A stretch of 47,675 nt of DNA from Pseudomonadota bacterium (GTDB lineage: Bacteria; Pseudomonadota; Alphaproteobacteria; Rhizobiales; Beijerinckiaceae), in the NCBI GenBank assembly GCA_023393655.1, contig JAEWKP010000197.1, forward strand, positions 1-47,675, read 5' to 3'. Position 1 is the first letter of the stretch. Every line of letters starts with the position of its first letter. Position numbers and translations under genes: made by a program. This document shows positions 34,406-42,884 of the stretch, in pieces. Below the pieces are notes generated by a model that had not been told where the DNA came from, made no database searches, and saw only the letters and a program-made list of their open reading frames with translations.

Positions 34406-35128
34406 ATGAAACTGACCGACTTCAAGGCTCTGACATTCGATTGCTACGGCACGCTGATCGACTGGGAAACCGGCATGTTCGAAGGGCTGAAGCCGCTCAC
34501 CAGCCGGCTCGCCACGCCCCCGACCCGCGATCAGGTGCTGGAAGCACATGCACGCCATGAATCGTCGCAGCAATTGCAGACGCCGACCCGGATCTACCGG
34601 GACCTCCTGCCGATCGTCTACAAGCGCCTCGCGGAGGAATGGGGCCTGTCGGCGTCCTGGGACGAGTGCGTGGCCTATGGGCAATCGGTCAAGAACTGGC
34701 CGGCTTTCCCCGATTCCGCCGAAGCGCTCCAGTATCTCAAGCGCCACTACAAGCTCGTGATCCTGTCGAATGTCGACAACGAGAGCTTCGCCGCGAGCAA
34801 CGCGAAGCTCCAGGTCGCCTTCGACGCGATCTACACGGCCGAGGATATCGGTTCCTACAAGCCGGCGGATCGGAATTTCAACTACATGTTCGAAAAGCTG
34901 GAGACGCTGGGCATCCGGAAGCACGAGATCCTGCACACCGCCGAGAGCATGTTCCACGACCACGGCCCGGCGAACCGGCACGGGCTGGCCTCCTGCTGGA
35001 TCTATCGCCGTCACGACAAGGACGGCTTCGGCGCGACGATGCATCCGGGCGACATGCCCAAGTACGATTTCCGCTTCAACAGCATGGCCGATCTCGCAAA
35101 GGCACATCGGGAGGCGCTCGGCGGCTGA
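34406..35128 (+). CDS. Type II haloacid dehalogenase family hydrolase
   Basis: A 240-residue HAD enzyme. The nucleophile is Asp12 in ALTFDCYGTLIDWE, motif II is VILSNVDN, the lysine region is GSYKPADRNF and the acidic end motif is replaced by the type II form MFHDHGPANRHGLASCWIYRR. True L-2-haloacid dehalogenases have this type of layout, but the active-site residues needed for halide release cannot be judged here, and a phosphatase or other hydrolase is possible. It follows the GTPase gene after 49 bases in the same run. Confidence 0.88.
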   Translation: MKLTDFKALTFDCYGTLIDWETGMFEGLKPLTSRLATPPTRDQVLEAHARHESSQQLQTPTRIYRDLLPIVYKRLAEEWGLSASWDECVAYGQSVKNWPAFPDSAEALQYLKRHYKLVILSNVDNESFAASNAKLQVAFDAIYTAEDIGSYKPADRNFNYMFEKLETLGIRKHEILHTAESMFHDHGPANRHGLASCWIYRRHDKDGFGATMHPGDMPKYDFRFNSMADLAKAHREALGG

Positions 35129-35211
35129 TCCCGCCGGCAGCCGGGCATCGGGAAGGTGCATTCGGAACCCGATCGGCCCCGTGGAGGTTCACCTCCGAGG
35201 AGGATCGATCG

Positions 35212-35487
35212 ATGAGCAAGGTTTCCGATCAGGCCAGCGGTGTCCCGGCTGCCTTCAGCACGGCTCGCAGGCCCGGGCAGCCAGGAGACGAAAACGAGAA
35301 CCGCGCCGGCCCGAATCCGCGCTCGGCTCACGCTACCGGCCCCCATGCTCCCTACGAGCCGCACGATCCCGAAGGCCTGGCAGCCGAAAAACATCATTCG
35401 GACCCCGTCGAGATCTCGGAAGACGCGGTGAATGAACGCAAGCCGAGCGGGACGATCAAGATCGTCGACCTCCGGAAGCCGGCCTAG
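35212..35487 (+). CDS. Small disordered protein of unknown function
   Basis: A 91-residue hydrophilic protein starting MSKVSDQASGVPAAF and ending SGTIKIVDLRKPA, with a strong GAGGAGG ribosome-binding site before the ATG. The middle is rich in Pro, Gly, Asn, His and Glu (GPHAPYEPHDPEG, EKHHSDPVEISEDA), with no membrane span or signal peptide, so it is probably disordered. The His/Asp/Glu content could bind metal, which would suit a COG0523 neighbour, but this is speculative. I do not recognise the family. Confidence 0.6.
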   Translation: MSKVSDQASGVPAAFSTARRPGQPGDENENRAGPNPRSAHATGPHAPYEPHDPEGLAAEKHHSDPVEISEDAVNERKPSGTIKIVDLRKPA

Positions 35488-35648
35488 CTCAGCCGCCTCG
35501 CCCATGATCCAGAAGGATGCCTGCCCCGCCGCAGGCAGCCCGGATCAGGATGGACCCCGCGCTGCATTATGAGGCAGTGATGGGCTGCGGGATTCGCAGC
35601 CGTGCGGATGATGCCGCCGACGCGAACCGGGACGAGGAAACGCCACCG

Positions 35649-37262
35649 ATGCCGACGATGAAGAACGCGATGATCGTCGCGCCGCAGCCGGAAGCAGCGG
35701 AGGCCGGGGCCGAGGTGCTCGAACGCGGCGGCAACGCCATCGACGCGGCGATCGCCTGCGCCTTCATGCAGGGCGTGGTCGATCCGCTGATGTGCGGCAT
35801 CGGCGGCTTCGGCTCGATGCAGGTCTACATGCCGCGCCGCGGCGTCCATGAGATTGTCGAGTTCTACGCCAGGGCTCCGCTCGCCGCGACACCGGACATG
35901 TGGTTGCAGCATCTGCAGGGGCAGACGCGGGACGGCTTCGCCTTCCTGCTCAGGGGCGGGATCAACGAGTTCGGCCATCTCGCCGTCTGCACGCCGGGCA
36001 GCGTCAAGGGCTATGCCCATGCGCTCTCCCGGTTCGGCACGATGGACTGGCGCGACGTGATGGCGCCGGCGATCAGGCAGGCGCATGAGGGCGTGCTCGT
36101 CCGGCCGCACATGCACTGGTTCTGGAGCCAGGACCAGAGCGGCGGCGGCGAGGTCAATACCGGCGACAAGCTGCGCTACAGCAAGACCGGGCGGGAGGTT
36201 TACTTCCGGCCCGATGGCAGCCCCAAGCGCGTCGGCGACGCGCTGGTCAATCCCGATCTCGCCGCCACGCTGGAGCATCTCGCCCGGAGCGGCCCGGACG
36301 ATTTCTACCATGGCGCGCTGGCCGCCCGGATGGCGGCGGATTTCGCGGCCCAGGGCGGGCTGATCAGCGAGCGCGACTTCGCGGCCTATGAACTCTCCGT
36401 CGCCGAGCCGATCTGGGGCTCCTATCGCGGCCACCGGATCTCGACGAGCCCGCCGCCGGCGAGCGGCATGTCGATGCTGCAGATGCTGCACATCCTCGAG
36501 AATTTCGACATCGGCGGGCTCCGGCACGGCAGCGCCGAGCACATCACCCTGCTCGCGGAGGCGATGCGGCGCATGACCATCGACAAGGATCGCTTCATGG
36601 GCGACCCCGCCTATGTCGACGTGCCCGTCGAGCGATTGATCTCGAAGGGGCACGCGGCCGAGCAGGCGGAGGCGATCCGGCGCGGCGAGCGCGCGGTCAT
36701 CGACCGGCTGGACAAGTCGCAGCGCGAGACGACCCATGTCACCGTCGTCGACCGCGAGGGCAATGCCGTGGCGCTGACCCACACGCTGGGCAGCCCCTCC
36801 GGCGCGATCTCGGACGGGCTCGGCTTCATCTATAACGGCACGATGAGCCGCTTCGACCCGCGTCCCGGACGGGCGGCGTCGATCGCGCCCGGCAAGCGCC
36901 GCGCCTCTTCCGCCGCGCCGACCATCGTCTTCGATGGAGAAACGCCGCGCATCGTCATCGGCGCGCCCGGCGGCAGCTATATCGCACCGGCGATCGCGCA
37001 GGGCATCATGAACATGCTCGATTTCGGCATGTCGCCTTTCGAGGCCGTCGCGGCGCCCCGCGTCATGGCGGTCTCGAACACGATCGACATCTCCAACCGC
37101 ATCCGCCGCAATGTCAGCGCCGAACTCACCGCGGCGGGATATGACGTCAAACGCTCGGCCCAGACATTTCCTTTCGCGGCCCTTCATGCGATCGGAATCG
37201 CCGATGGCACGTGTTCGGGCGGGGCCGATCCGCAGCGCGACGGAATGGCGCTCTCCGTCTGA
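35649..37262 (+). CDS. Gamma-glutamyltransferase family protein
   Basis: A 537-residue Ntn-hydrolase precursor that would cut itself into two subunits before the nucleophile Thr361 in RETTHVTVVDREGNAV. Other family motifs are RGGNAIDAAIACAF, GGFGSMQVYM, PPPASGMSMLQMLHIL, the SS-containing RRASSAAPTIVF and GAPGGSYIAPAI (usually GGSRI). It has no signal peptide, unlike the periplasmic enzymes, so it is probably cytoplasmic and may be an amidase or acylase rather than a glutathione hydrolase. The start is ATG 35649 (GAGGAAA before it); a further frame opens at 35517 but looks unlike the family. Confidence 0.9.
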   Translation: MPTMKNAMIVAPQPEAAEAGAEVLERGGNAIDAAIACAFMQGVVDPLMCGIGGFGSMQVYMPRRGVHEIVEFYARAPLAATPDMWLQHLQGQTRDGFAFLLRGGINEFGHLAVCTPGSVKGYAHALSRFGTMDWRDVMAPAIRQAHEGVLVRPHMHWFWSQDQSGGGEVNTGDKLRYSKTGREVYFRPDGSPKRVGDALVNPDLAATLEHLARSGPDDFYHGALAARMAADFAAQGGLISERDFAAYELSVAEPIWGSYRGHRISTSPPPASGMSMLQMLHILENFDIGGLRHGSAEHITLLAEAMRRMTIDKDRFMGDPAYVDVPVERLISKGHAAEQAEAIRRGERAVIDRLDKSQRETTHVTVVDREGNAVALTHTLGSPSGAISDGLGFIYNGTMSRFDPRPGRAASIAPGKRRASSAAPTIVFDGETPRIVIGAPGGSYIAPAIAQGIMNMLDFGMSPFEAVAAPRVMAVSNTIDISNRIRRNVSAELTAAGYDVKRSAQTFPFAALHAIGIADGTCSGGADPQRDGMALSV

Positions 37263-37292
37263 TTTTCGGACCGGCTTCGACAGGGGGCGGGG

Positions 37293-38672
37293 ATGTTCCT
37301 GAGCGTATTCGACGTCTTCACGATCGGCATTGGCCCCTCGTCCTCACATACGCTGGGGCCGATGACGGCGGCCGGGCAATTCCTGGAACTGCTGCGCCGG
37401 GACCCGGCATGCGATCGCGCGGCAGCCGTCACGGCGACGCTGTACGGTTCGCTCGCCTTCACCGGAAAGGGCCATGCCACCGACCGGGCCGTAGCGCTCG
37501 GCCTGCTCGGCTGGACGCCGGCCGCCTTCGATTTCGATGTGGCCGAAGGCCAACTCGACGAACTCGGACGCAGCCACCTGCTGCGCCATGATGACCTGCC
37601 GCCGCTGGCCTTCGATCCCGCGACCGATATCGTGTTCGACTACGGGCCGCCCTTGCCCGGCCATGCCAACGGCCTCGTCTTCAGCGCCCGCGATTCCGCC
37701 GGCGCGGAGTTGTTGTCCGAGACCTATTATTCGATCGGCGGCGGCTTCGTGGTCACGGCGCAGGAGCGCGAAGCGCCGGCCGCCTCTACGCAGACATCAT
37801 CCTGGCCCTATCCGTTCGCGAACGCGGCAACGATGCTGCGCATGGCCAGGGAGAGCGGGCTGTCGATTGCGGCGATGAAGCGCGCCAACGAAATCCATCT
37901 CCAGCCGGCGGAAGAGGTCGAAAGCGGCCTCGCCCGCCTCTGGTCGGTGATGAACGACTGCATCGAGCGCGGCATGAACCAGGAGGGCGAATTGCCCGGC
38001 GGCCTGCGCGTGCGCCGCAGGGCAGCGCATATCCAGCGGCAACTGGCGGCCGAGCGGCTGGCCAATCGCTCGCAGCCGCACGCCGCGACCGACTGGCTCA
38101 GCGTCTACGCCATGGCGGTGAACGAGGAAAACGCGGCCGGCGGCCGGGTCGTCACCTCTCCGACCAACGGAGCGGCCGGCGTCGTGCCGGCAGTGCTGCG
38201 CTATTATCTCGACCATTGCGTCGGGGCTGAGCCGGAAAAGGTCGCCGATTTCCTGCTGACGGCCGCGGCGATCGGCGGATTGATCAAGCACAACGCCTCG
38301 ATCTCCGGGGCCGAGGCCGGCTGCCAGGGCGAGGTCGGCTCCGCCGCTGCGATGGCCGCGGCCGGGCTCTGCGCCGTGCTCGGCGGCTCGCCCCCCCAGG
38401 TCGAGAACGCGGCCGAGATCGCGCTGGAGCACCATCTCGGCATGACCTGCGACCCGGCAGCAGGGCTGGTCCAGGTGCCCTGCATCGAGCGCAACGGCAT
38501 CGGCGCGATCAAGGCGGTCGCGGCCGCCTCGCTGGCGCTGCGCGGCGACGGCTCGCATTTCATGCCGCTCGACAACTGCATCGAGGCGATGCGGCAGACC
38601 GGCGAGGCCATGAACGAGCGCTTCAAGGAAACCAGCCTAGGCGGGCTCGCGGTCAACCTGCCGGAATGCTGA
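37293..38672 (+). CDS. sdaA: L-serine ammonia-lyase, iron-sulfur type
   Basis: A 459-residue single-chain enzyme that deaminates L-serine to pyruvate and ammonia. The N-terminal domain has IGIGPSSSHTLGPM (residues 11-24). The three cluster-binding cysteines are Cys344 (AGCQGE), Cys386 (MTCDPA) and Cys397 (VPCIER), with the 42- and 11-residue spacing of characterised enzymes. VTSPTNGAAGVVPAVL is the substrate-binding part. It starts 30 bases after the gamma-glutamyltransferase homologue and is followed by threonine aldolase, which supports amino-acid catabolism. Confidence 0.96.
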   Translation: MFLSVFDVFTIGIGPSSSHTLGPMTAAGQFLELLRRDPACDRAAAVTATLYGSLAFTGKGHATDRAVALGLLGWTPAAFDFDVAEGQLDELGRSHLLRHDDLPPLAFDPATDIVFDYGPPLPGHANGLVFSARDSAGAELLSETYYSIGGGFVVTAQEREAPAASTQTSSWPYPFANAATMLRMARESGLSIAAMKRANEIHLQPAEEVESGLARLWSVMNDCIERGMNQEGELPGGLRVRRRAAHIQRQLAAERLANRSQPHAATDWLSVYAMAVNEENAAGGRVVTSPTNGAAGVVPAVLRYYLDHCVGAEPEKVADFLLTAAAIGGLIKHNASISGAEAGCQGEVGSAAAMAAAGLCAVLGGSPPQVENAAEIALEHHLGMTCDPAAGLVQVPCIERNGIGAIKAVAAASLALRGDGSHFMPLDNCIEAMRQTGEAMNERFKETSLGGLAVNLPEC

Positions 38673-38700
38673 GCCCTCCCCTGCCATTTTTGCATGATGG

Positions 38701-38718
38701 ATCGGGCGGGCGCCCGAT
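38701..38718. other. Perfect 8-bp inverted repeat between sdaA and threonine aldolase gene
   Basis: ATCGGGCG-GG-CGCCCGAT lies in the 79-bp gap, 33 bases before the next ATG. It could be an operator or an RNA hairpin damping read-through. No T-run follows. Confidence 0.4.
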
Positions 38719-38751
38719 AGGTTGGACGCACAGCCTGCAAGGATCGGATCG

Positions 38752-39783
38752 ATGATCGTGGATGACTTCCGCTCGGATACGGTGACACGCCCCGGCGAAG
38801 GGATGCGAGCCGCGATGGCCGCAGCCGAGGTCGGCGACGCCGTCTATGACGACTGCCCGACGACGAGGCGGCTGGAGGCGATGACGGCCGAGCGGCTCGG
38901 CAAGGAATCGGCCCTGTTCTTCCCCACCGGTACGCAGGCGAACCTCGCCGGGCTGATGGCCCATTGCGGCCGCGGCGAGGAATATCTCGTCGGCCAGATG
39001 GCCCATACCTATCGGCTGGAAGGCGGTGGCGCGGCCGTGCTCGGCTCGATCCAGCCGCAACCTTTGCCCAACGAGGCGGACGGCACGATCGCGCTCGACG
39101 CCATCGCCAATGCGATCAAGCCGAACGATTTCCATTTCGCGATGACGCGGCTCCTGGCGCTGGAGAACACCTTCAACGGCATCGTCCTGCCCGATGCCTA
39201 CCTGGAAGCCGCGACGGGGCTTGCCCGCTCGCGCGGCCTTGCCACCCATCTCGACGGCGCCCGCCTGATGAACGCGGCTGCCGCGAGCAACCGCGATGCC
39301 GCCTGGATCGCCGGGCAGTTCGACACCGTCTCGCTCTGCCTCTCCAAGGGCCTCGGCGCGCCGGTCGGTTCCATCCTCGTCGGTCCGAAGGATTTCATCG
39401 AAAAGGCCCGCCGCATCCGCAAGATGCTGGGCGGCGGCATGCGCCAGACCGGCGTGATCGCGGCCGCCGCGATCTACGCGCTGGAGCACAATGTCACGAG
39501 GCTCGGCGAGGATCACCGGCGCGCGGCCAATCTGGCGGAGGTGCTGGCGCGCTTCCCGGAACTCGGCGCCGGGCCGGCCCGCACCAACATGGTGTTCATG
39601 TCGCCCAAGGCACTCGACACCGCCGCCTTCGCCGCCTTCCTGCGCGAGCGCGGCATCGCCGTCAGCGGGCGTTACGGCACATTGCGCTGGGTGACCCATC
39701 TCGATCTGGACGACGCCTCCGTCGCGCGCGTCGCAGAAGCCTGCGAGAGCTTCTTCGACAAGCGGCAAGCGGCTGCGGAATAA
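38752..39783 (+). CDS. ltaE: Low-specificity L-threonine aldolase
   Basis: A 343-residue PLP enzyme that splits threonine and related beta-hydroxy amino acids to glycine and an aldehyde. It begins with DDFRSDTVTRP, then GDAVYDDCPTTRRLE, FFPTGTQANLAGLMAHCGRG, the PLP aspartate in THLDGARLMNAA and the Schiff-base lysine Lys199 in CLSKGLGAPVGS. AGGA precedes the ATG at 38752. It is the last gene of the plus-strand run and ends 10 bases from the convergent ABC ATPase gene. Serine is a secondary possibility as substrate or product. Confidence 0.93.
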   Translation: MIVDDFRSDTVTRPGEGMRAAMAAAEVGDAVYDDCPTTRRLEAMTAERLGKESALFFPTGTQANLAGLMAHCGRGEEYLVGQMAHTYRLEGGGAAVLGSIQPQPLPNEADGTIALDAIANAIKPNDFHFAMTRLLALENTFNGIVLPDAYLEAATGLARSRGLATHLDGARLMNAAAASNRDAAWIAGQFDTVSLCLSKGLGAPVGSILVGPKDFIEKARRIRKMLGGGMRQTGVIAAAAIYALEHNVTRLGEDHRRAANLAEVLARFPELGAGPARTNMVFMSPKALDTAAFAAFLRERGIAVSGRYGTLRWVTHLDLDDASVARVAEACESFFDKRQAAAE

Positions 39784-39793
39784 CGGCCAGGCT

Positions 39794-40588
39794 TCAATCG
39801 CTGTTCCGCACGCCTTTCCGCGGCTCGGCCTCGATCAGGTATTCGATGTGCCGGCGCCCGGAGGCACCCGGTCGGATCGAGACCGCGACGCCGAAGATGT
39901 GCTGGATCGCCTCGACAGTCAGGACGTCCTCCGGCGCGCCTGCCGCCTGCAAACGCCCGTCATGCAATAGCGCGATCTCGTCACAGAACATGGCTGCGAG
40001 GTTGAGATCGTGCAGCGCCATGATGCAGGTGATGCCGAGGCGGCGGACCAGGCTCAGGATCGAGAGCTGATGCTGGATGTCGAGATGGTTGGTCGGCTCG
40101 TCGAGGATCAGCTCGCTCGGCTCCTGCGCGAGCGCGCGGGCGATGTGGACGCGCTGGCGCTCCCCGCCCGAGAGCGTATGCCAGAACTGATCGTGCCGCT
40201 CGGTGAGCCCGACCCGCGCCAGCGCCTCGTTGACCGCGGCCTCATCGGCTTCGCTCCATGAGGCCAGCGCCGCACGATGCGGCGTGCGACCGAGGCGGAC
40301 GACATCGCAAACGGACAACTGGATCTCGGTCGTCGCCTGCTGCTCGACGAAGGCGAGACGGCGCGCGAGCTCGCGGCGCGGCACACCGGCAATATCGTAG
40401 CCGTCCAGGGTAACGACGCCGCTCGCGACATTGCGCAGACGGCAGAGCAAACGGAGCAGGCTCGACTTGCCCGAGCCGTTGGGGCCGATCAGGCCGAGCA
40501 CCCGACCGGGTGCGGCTTCCAGCGTCACGCCGTCGACGATCATCCGGCCGCCGGCTTCCCAGCGGACCTCGCGGGTCGCGAGCGTCAT
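39794..40588 (-). CDS. Corrinoid-type ABC importer, ATP-binding protein (BtuD/FecE-like)
   Basis: A 264-residue ATPase: Walker A GPNGSGKSSLLR, signature LSGGERQRVHIARAL, Walker B ELILDEPTNHLDI and switch His in ALHDLNLAAMF. By sequence alone it could serve iron siderophore, haem or cobalamin. The operon is preceded by a cobalamin riboswitch, so cobalamin or a corrinoid precursor is the best guess. It overlaps the permease gene by 4 bases. Confidence 0.92.
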   Translation of the reverse strand: MTLATREVRWEAGGRMIVDGVTLEAAPGRVLGLIGPNGSGKSSLLRLLCRLRNVASGVVTLDGYDIAGVPRRELARRLAFVEQQATTEIQLSVCDVVRLGRTPHRAALASWSEADEAAVNEALARVGLTERHDQFWHTLSGGERQRVHIARALAQEPSELILDEPTNHLDIQHQLSILSLVRRLGITCIMALHDLNLAAMFCDEIALLHDGRLQAAGAPEDVLTVEAIQHIFGVAVSIRPGASGRRHIEYLIEAEPRKGVRNSD

Positions 40589-41628
40589 GCCGGCCTCCGG
40601 GCCCGGTAGAGGATCAGGGCGAAGACCGGCGCGCCGAACAGCGCCGTCACCACGCCGATCGGCAGGATCTGCTGGGGTATCAGGATACGGGACAGGATGT
40701 CAGCGAGGATCATGAAGATCGCGCCGACGACAAGGCAGGCCGGCAGCAGGCGGGCATGGCCGGAGCCGACGAGGAAGCGCGCGGCATGGGGGATGATCAG
40801 CCCAACGAAGCCGACCGTGCCGACGATCGAGACCATCACCGCCGTCATCACCGCCGTCGTGGCGAAAAGCACGACCTTGACCCGCGTGACGGCGACGCCA
40901 AGGGACGCGGCGGCATCGACGCCGAAGGCGAAGGCGTCGAGCGCCTTGGCGTGCAGCATGCAGATACCGAAGCCGATGAAGGCGACCGGCGCCGCCATCC
41001 AGATGTCGGGCCAGCGCACGCCGCCGAAATTGCCGAGGAGCCAGAACATCACGCCGCGGGCCTGTTCGGCGCTGGCGAGCGTCGTCACGATCGTGGCGGT
41101 CGCCGCGTTAAAGAGCTGCGAAGTGGCAACACCGGCGAGGATCACGCGGTCGCTCGCCCCGCCCGCTCCTGCCGCCAAGAGCGCGACGACGACGAGCGCG
41201 GCGCATGAGCCGATGAAGGCGCCGGCCGAGACCGAGAGCACCGCCCCGCCGATGCTGATGCCGAGGATCAGCACCGCGACGGCTCCGGTCGAGGCGCCGG
41301 CCGAGATGCCGAGGATATAGGGCTCCGCCAGCGGATTGCGCAGCAGCGCTTGCAGGATCGCGCCCGACAGCGCGAGCGCGCCGCCGCACAAGCCCGCCAT
41401 CAGCGCCCGGCTCAGGCGATAATCGAAGATCACGCCCTGCTGGATTGCGCTCACGGGCCAGTCGAGATCGAACAGCCCGTTGCCGAGCGCCTTCAGGGCC
41501 GTGTCGAACGGGATCCGCATCTCGCCGATCGTCACCGCCAGCGCGACCGAGACGATCAGCGCCAGCAGCGAGGCCAGCGCGATACCGATCCGCGCCGGCC
41601 AGTTCGGCCCATGGGCGGCGTGGCTCAA
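40585..41628 (-). CDS. Corrinoid-type ABC importer, FecCD-family permease (BtuC-like)
   Basis: A 347-residue permease with about ten helices: FDYRLSRALMAGLCGGALALSGAILQ, RNPLAEPYILGISAGASTGA and GTVGFVGLIIPHAARFLVGS. I take the TTG at 41628 (TTGAGCCACGCC) as start; it overlaps the binding-protein stop as TTGA, gives a normal N-terminus before the first helix, and no ATG or GTG fits better. A single permease gene implies a homodimer, as in BtuCD and unlike the fec-type operon in this window. Confidence 0.9.
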   Translation of the reverse strand: MSHAAHGPNWPARIGIALASLLALIVSVALAVTIGEMRIPFDTALKALGNGLFDLDWPVSAIQQGVIFDYRLSRALMAGLCGGALALSGAILQALLRNPLAEPYILGISAGASTGAVAVLILGISIGGAVLSVSAGAFIGSCAALVVVALLAAGAGGASDRVILAGVATSQLFNAATATIVTTLASAEQARGVMFWLLGNFGGVRWPDIWMAAPVAFIGFGICMLHAKALDAFAFGVDAAASLGVAVTRVKVVLFATTAVMTAVMVSIVGTVGFVGLIIPHAARFLVGSGHARLLPACLVVGAIFMILADILSRILIPQQILPIGVVTALFGAPVFALILYRARRPA

Positions 41629-42671
41629 CGCGAGATTCCGAAGCCGGCGATCGCCTTGGCGAGGGTCTCGATGCCGTCGACCGTGTCGAGCCCGGCACGG
41701 GTCGCGCCGACATCCATGATGACGACGCGGTTGTTCCTGACCGCATCGAGCTTGCTGGCGACCGGGTCGGTCTTGAGGAATTCCAGCTTCTTCTCGATAT
41801 CGTCGGCCGGGAAGCGGCGGCGATCCATCTTCACGGTGACGATCACGGCCGGGTTGGCGGCAGCGATGCTCTCCCAGCCGACCAGCGGCCATTCCTCATT
41901 GGTCGTGATGATGTTGCGGGCTCCGAGCTTGGACAGGATATAGGCGGGCACGCCGTTCTTCCCCGCCATGAAGCCGTCGCCCTTGATGTCCTTGCTGGAG
42001 AACCAGACGACGACCGGCACGTCCTGCGCCTTCAGCTTGGCGACCTGCTCGACCGCCTTGTCCTCGCGCGCCTTGAGCTCGGCGACGAGCGTCTCGGCGC
42101 GGTCGGCGACGTCGAAGATTTCGCCGAATTCGCGGATGTTGCGATAGACCAGATCCATCGTGAACATCTGCGTGCGCACGCCGTCGCCGGCGCCGGAATT
42201 GTCCTTGCCGACGCAATCGGTCGGCGAGACGTAGGACGGCACCTTGACCTTGGCGAACTGGTCGCGCTTGCCGACGATGCCGTTGGGCCCGACATGCCAT
42301 TCGAACATCGCGGTGACGAGATCGGGCTCCTGCGCCAGCACGGCCTCAAAGCTCGGATCATTGTCGGCGAGGCGCTTCACCTTGGCATTGACGGCCTCAT
42401 AGGGCTTGGCCACCGGCGAGAACCAGACCGCCGTGCCGACGACGCGGTCGCCAAGGCCGAGCGCATAGAGGATTTCCGTCTGTGTCTGACCGATCGCAAC
42501 GACGCGCTTGGGCGCGGCGTTGAAGGTGATCGTCTCGCGGCAGTTCTCCAGCGTCAGTGGATATTGGGTCGGCGCCGCGCTGGCCGTGCCGGCGGCGAGA
42601 GCGCCGAACAGCGCGGCGGCCAAGAGGCGAAGCAGGATTTTGAACGGGCGCGCAGCCGGCATCGATGCCAT
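41625..42671 (-). CDS. Corrinoid-type ABC importer, substrate-binding protein (BtuF-like)
   Basis: A 348-residue periplasmic protein, signal peptide about residues 1-32 (FKILLRLLAAALFGALAAG, cut near ASA). Mature part: ITFNAAPKRVVAIGQTQTEILYALGLGDRVVG, FEAVLAQEPDLVTAMF, ITTNEEWPLVGWESIAAANPAVIV and FLKTDPVASKLDAVRNNRVVIMDVG, typical of the FecB/BtuF group. ATG 42671 and 42662 are both possible. A start at 42773 has a good GGGGAG site but gives an odd 66-residue leader that would read through a palindrome. First gene of the operon. Confidence 0.88.
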   Translation of the reverse strand: MASMPAARPFKILLRLLAAALFGALAAGTASAAPTQYPLTLENCRETITFNAAPKRVVAIGQTQTEILYALGLGDRVVGTAVWFSPVAKPYEAVNAKVKRLADNDPSFEAVLAQEPDLVTAMFEWHVGPNGIVGKRDQFAKVKVPSYVSPTDCVGKDNSGAGDGVRTQMFTMDLVYRNIREFGEIFDVADRAETLVAELKAREDKAVEQVAKLKAQDVPVVVWFSSKDIKGDGFMAGKNGVPAYILSKLGARNIITTNEEWPLVGWESIAAANPAVIVTVKMDRRRFPADDIEKKLEFLKTDPVASKLDAVRNNRVVIMDVGATRAGLDTVDGIETLAKAIAGFGISR

Positions 42672-42673
42672 CC

Positions 42674-42696
42674 GAAATGTAACAATGTTGCATTTC
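42674..42696. promoter_or_regulatory. Zur/Fur-family-like palindrome at the binding-protein gene start
   Basis: A 23-base near-palindrome with outer arms GAAATG (42674-42679) and CATTTC (42691-42696) and inner arms AACA/TGTT around one central base; 10 of 11 pairs match. The arms agree with the known Zur box, which begins GAAATGTTAT and ends ATAACATTTC. It ends 3 bases before the first candidate ATG and covers the start site of the promoter predicted at 42697-42725. Confidence 0.55.
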
Positions 42697-42725
42697 TGAT
42701 AGAATGCGCGGCAGGCAGCCGTCAA
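42697..42725 (-). promoter_or_regulatory. Putative proximal promoter of the corrinoid-type ABC operon
   Basis: On the minus strand TTGACG (42725-42720) is followed after exactly 17 bp by CTATCA (42702-42697), a good alphaproteobacterial -35/-10 pair. Transcription would start near 42690, inside the Zur-like palindrome and downstream of the riboswitch, giving a leader of only about 20 bases that lacks the riboswitch. Confidence 0.45.
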
Positions 42726-42884
42726 GCCGCCCCGAGCGGCCTGTGTGGTGGACTTCGTGAACATGGACTTCATCGCTCCCCGAGATGACGGCCGGGGCAG
42801 CTTGGGCATGTGGGACGGACAAGCGGCACAGGGCCACCATCGACTCACAGGCTCCGGAACACCCCGTCCGAAAGACGGCTTCGA

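Noticed and set aside
35484..37187. A 567-codon minus-strand open frame
   Set aside because: Antisense to the gamma-glutamyltransferase homologue, whose motifs and catalytic threonine are clear.
42672..42773. Earlier ATG (42773) for the BtuF-like protein
   Set aside because: It has a good ribosome-binding site, but it would translate the Zur-like palindrome and give a signal peptide with a leader of more than 30 extra residues. Kept only as an alternative.
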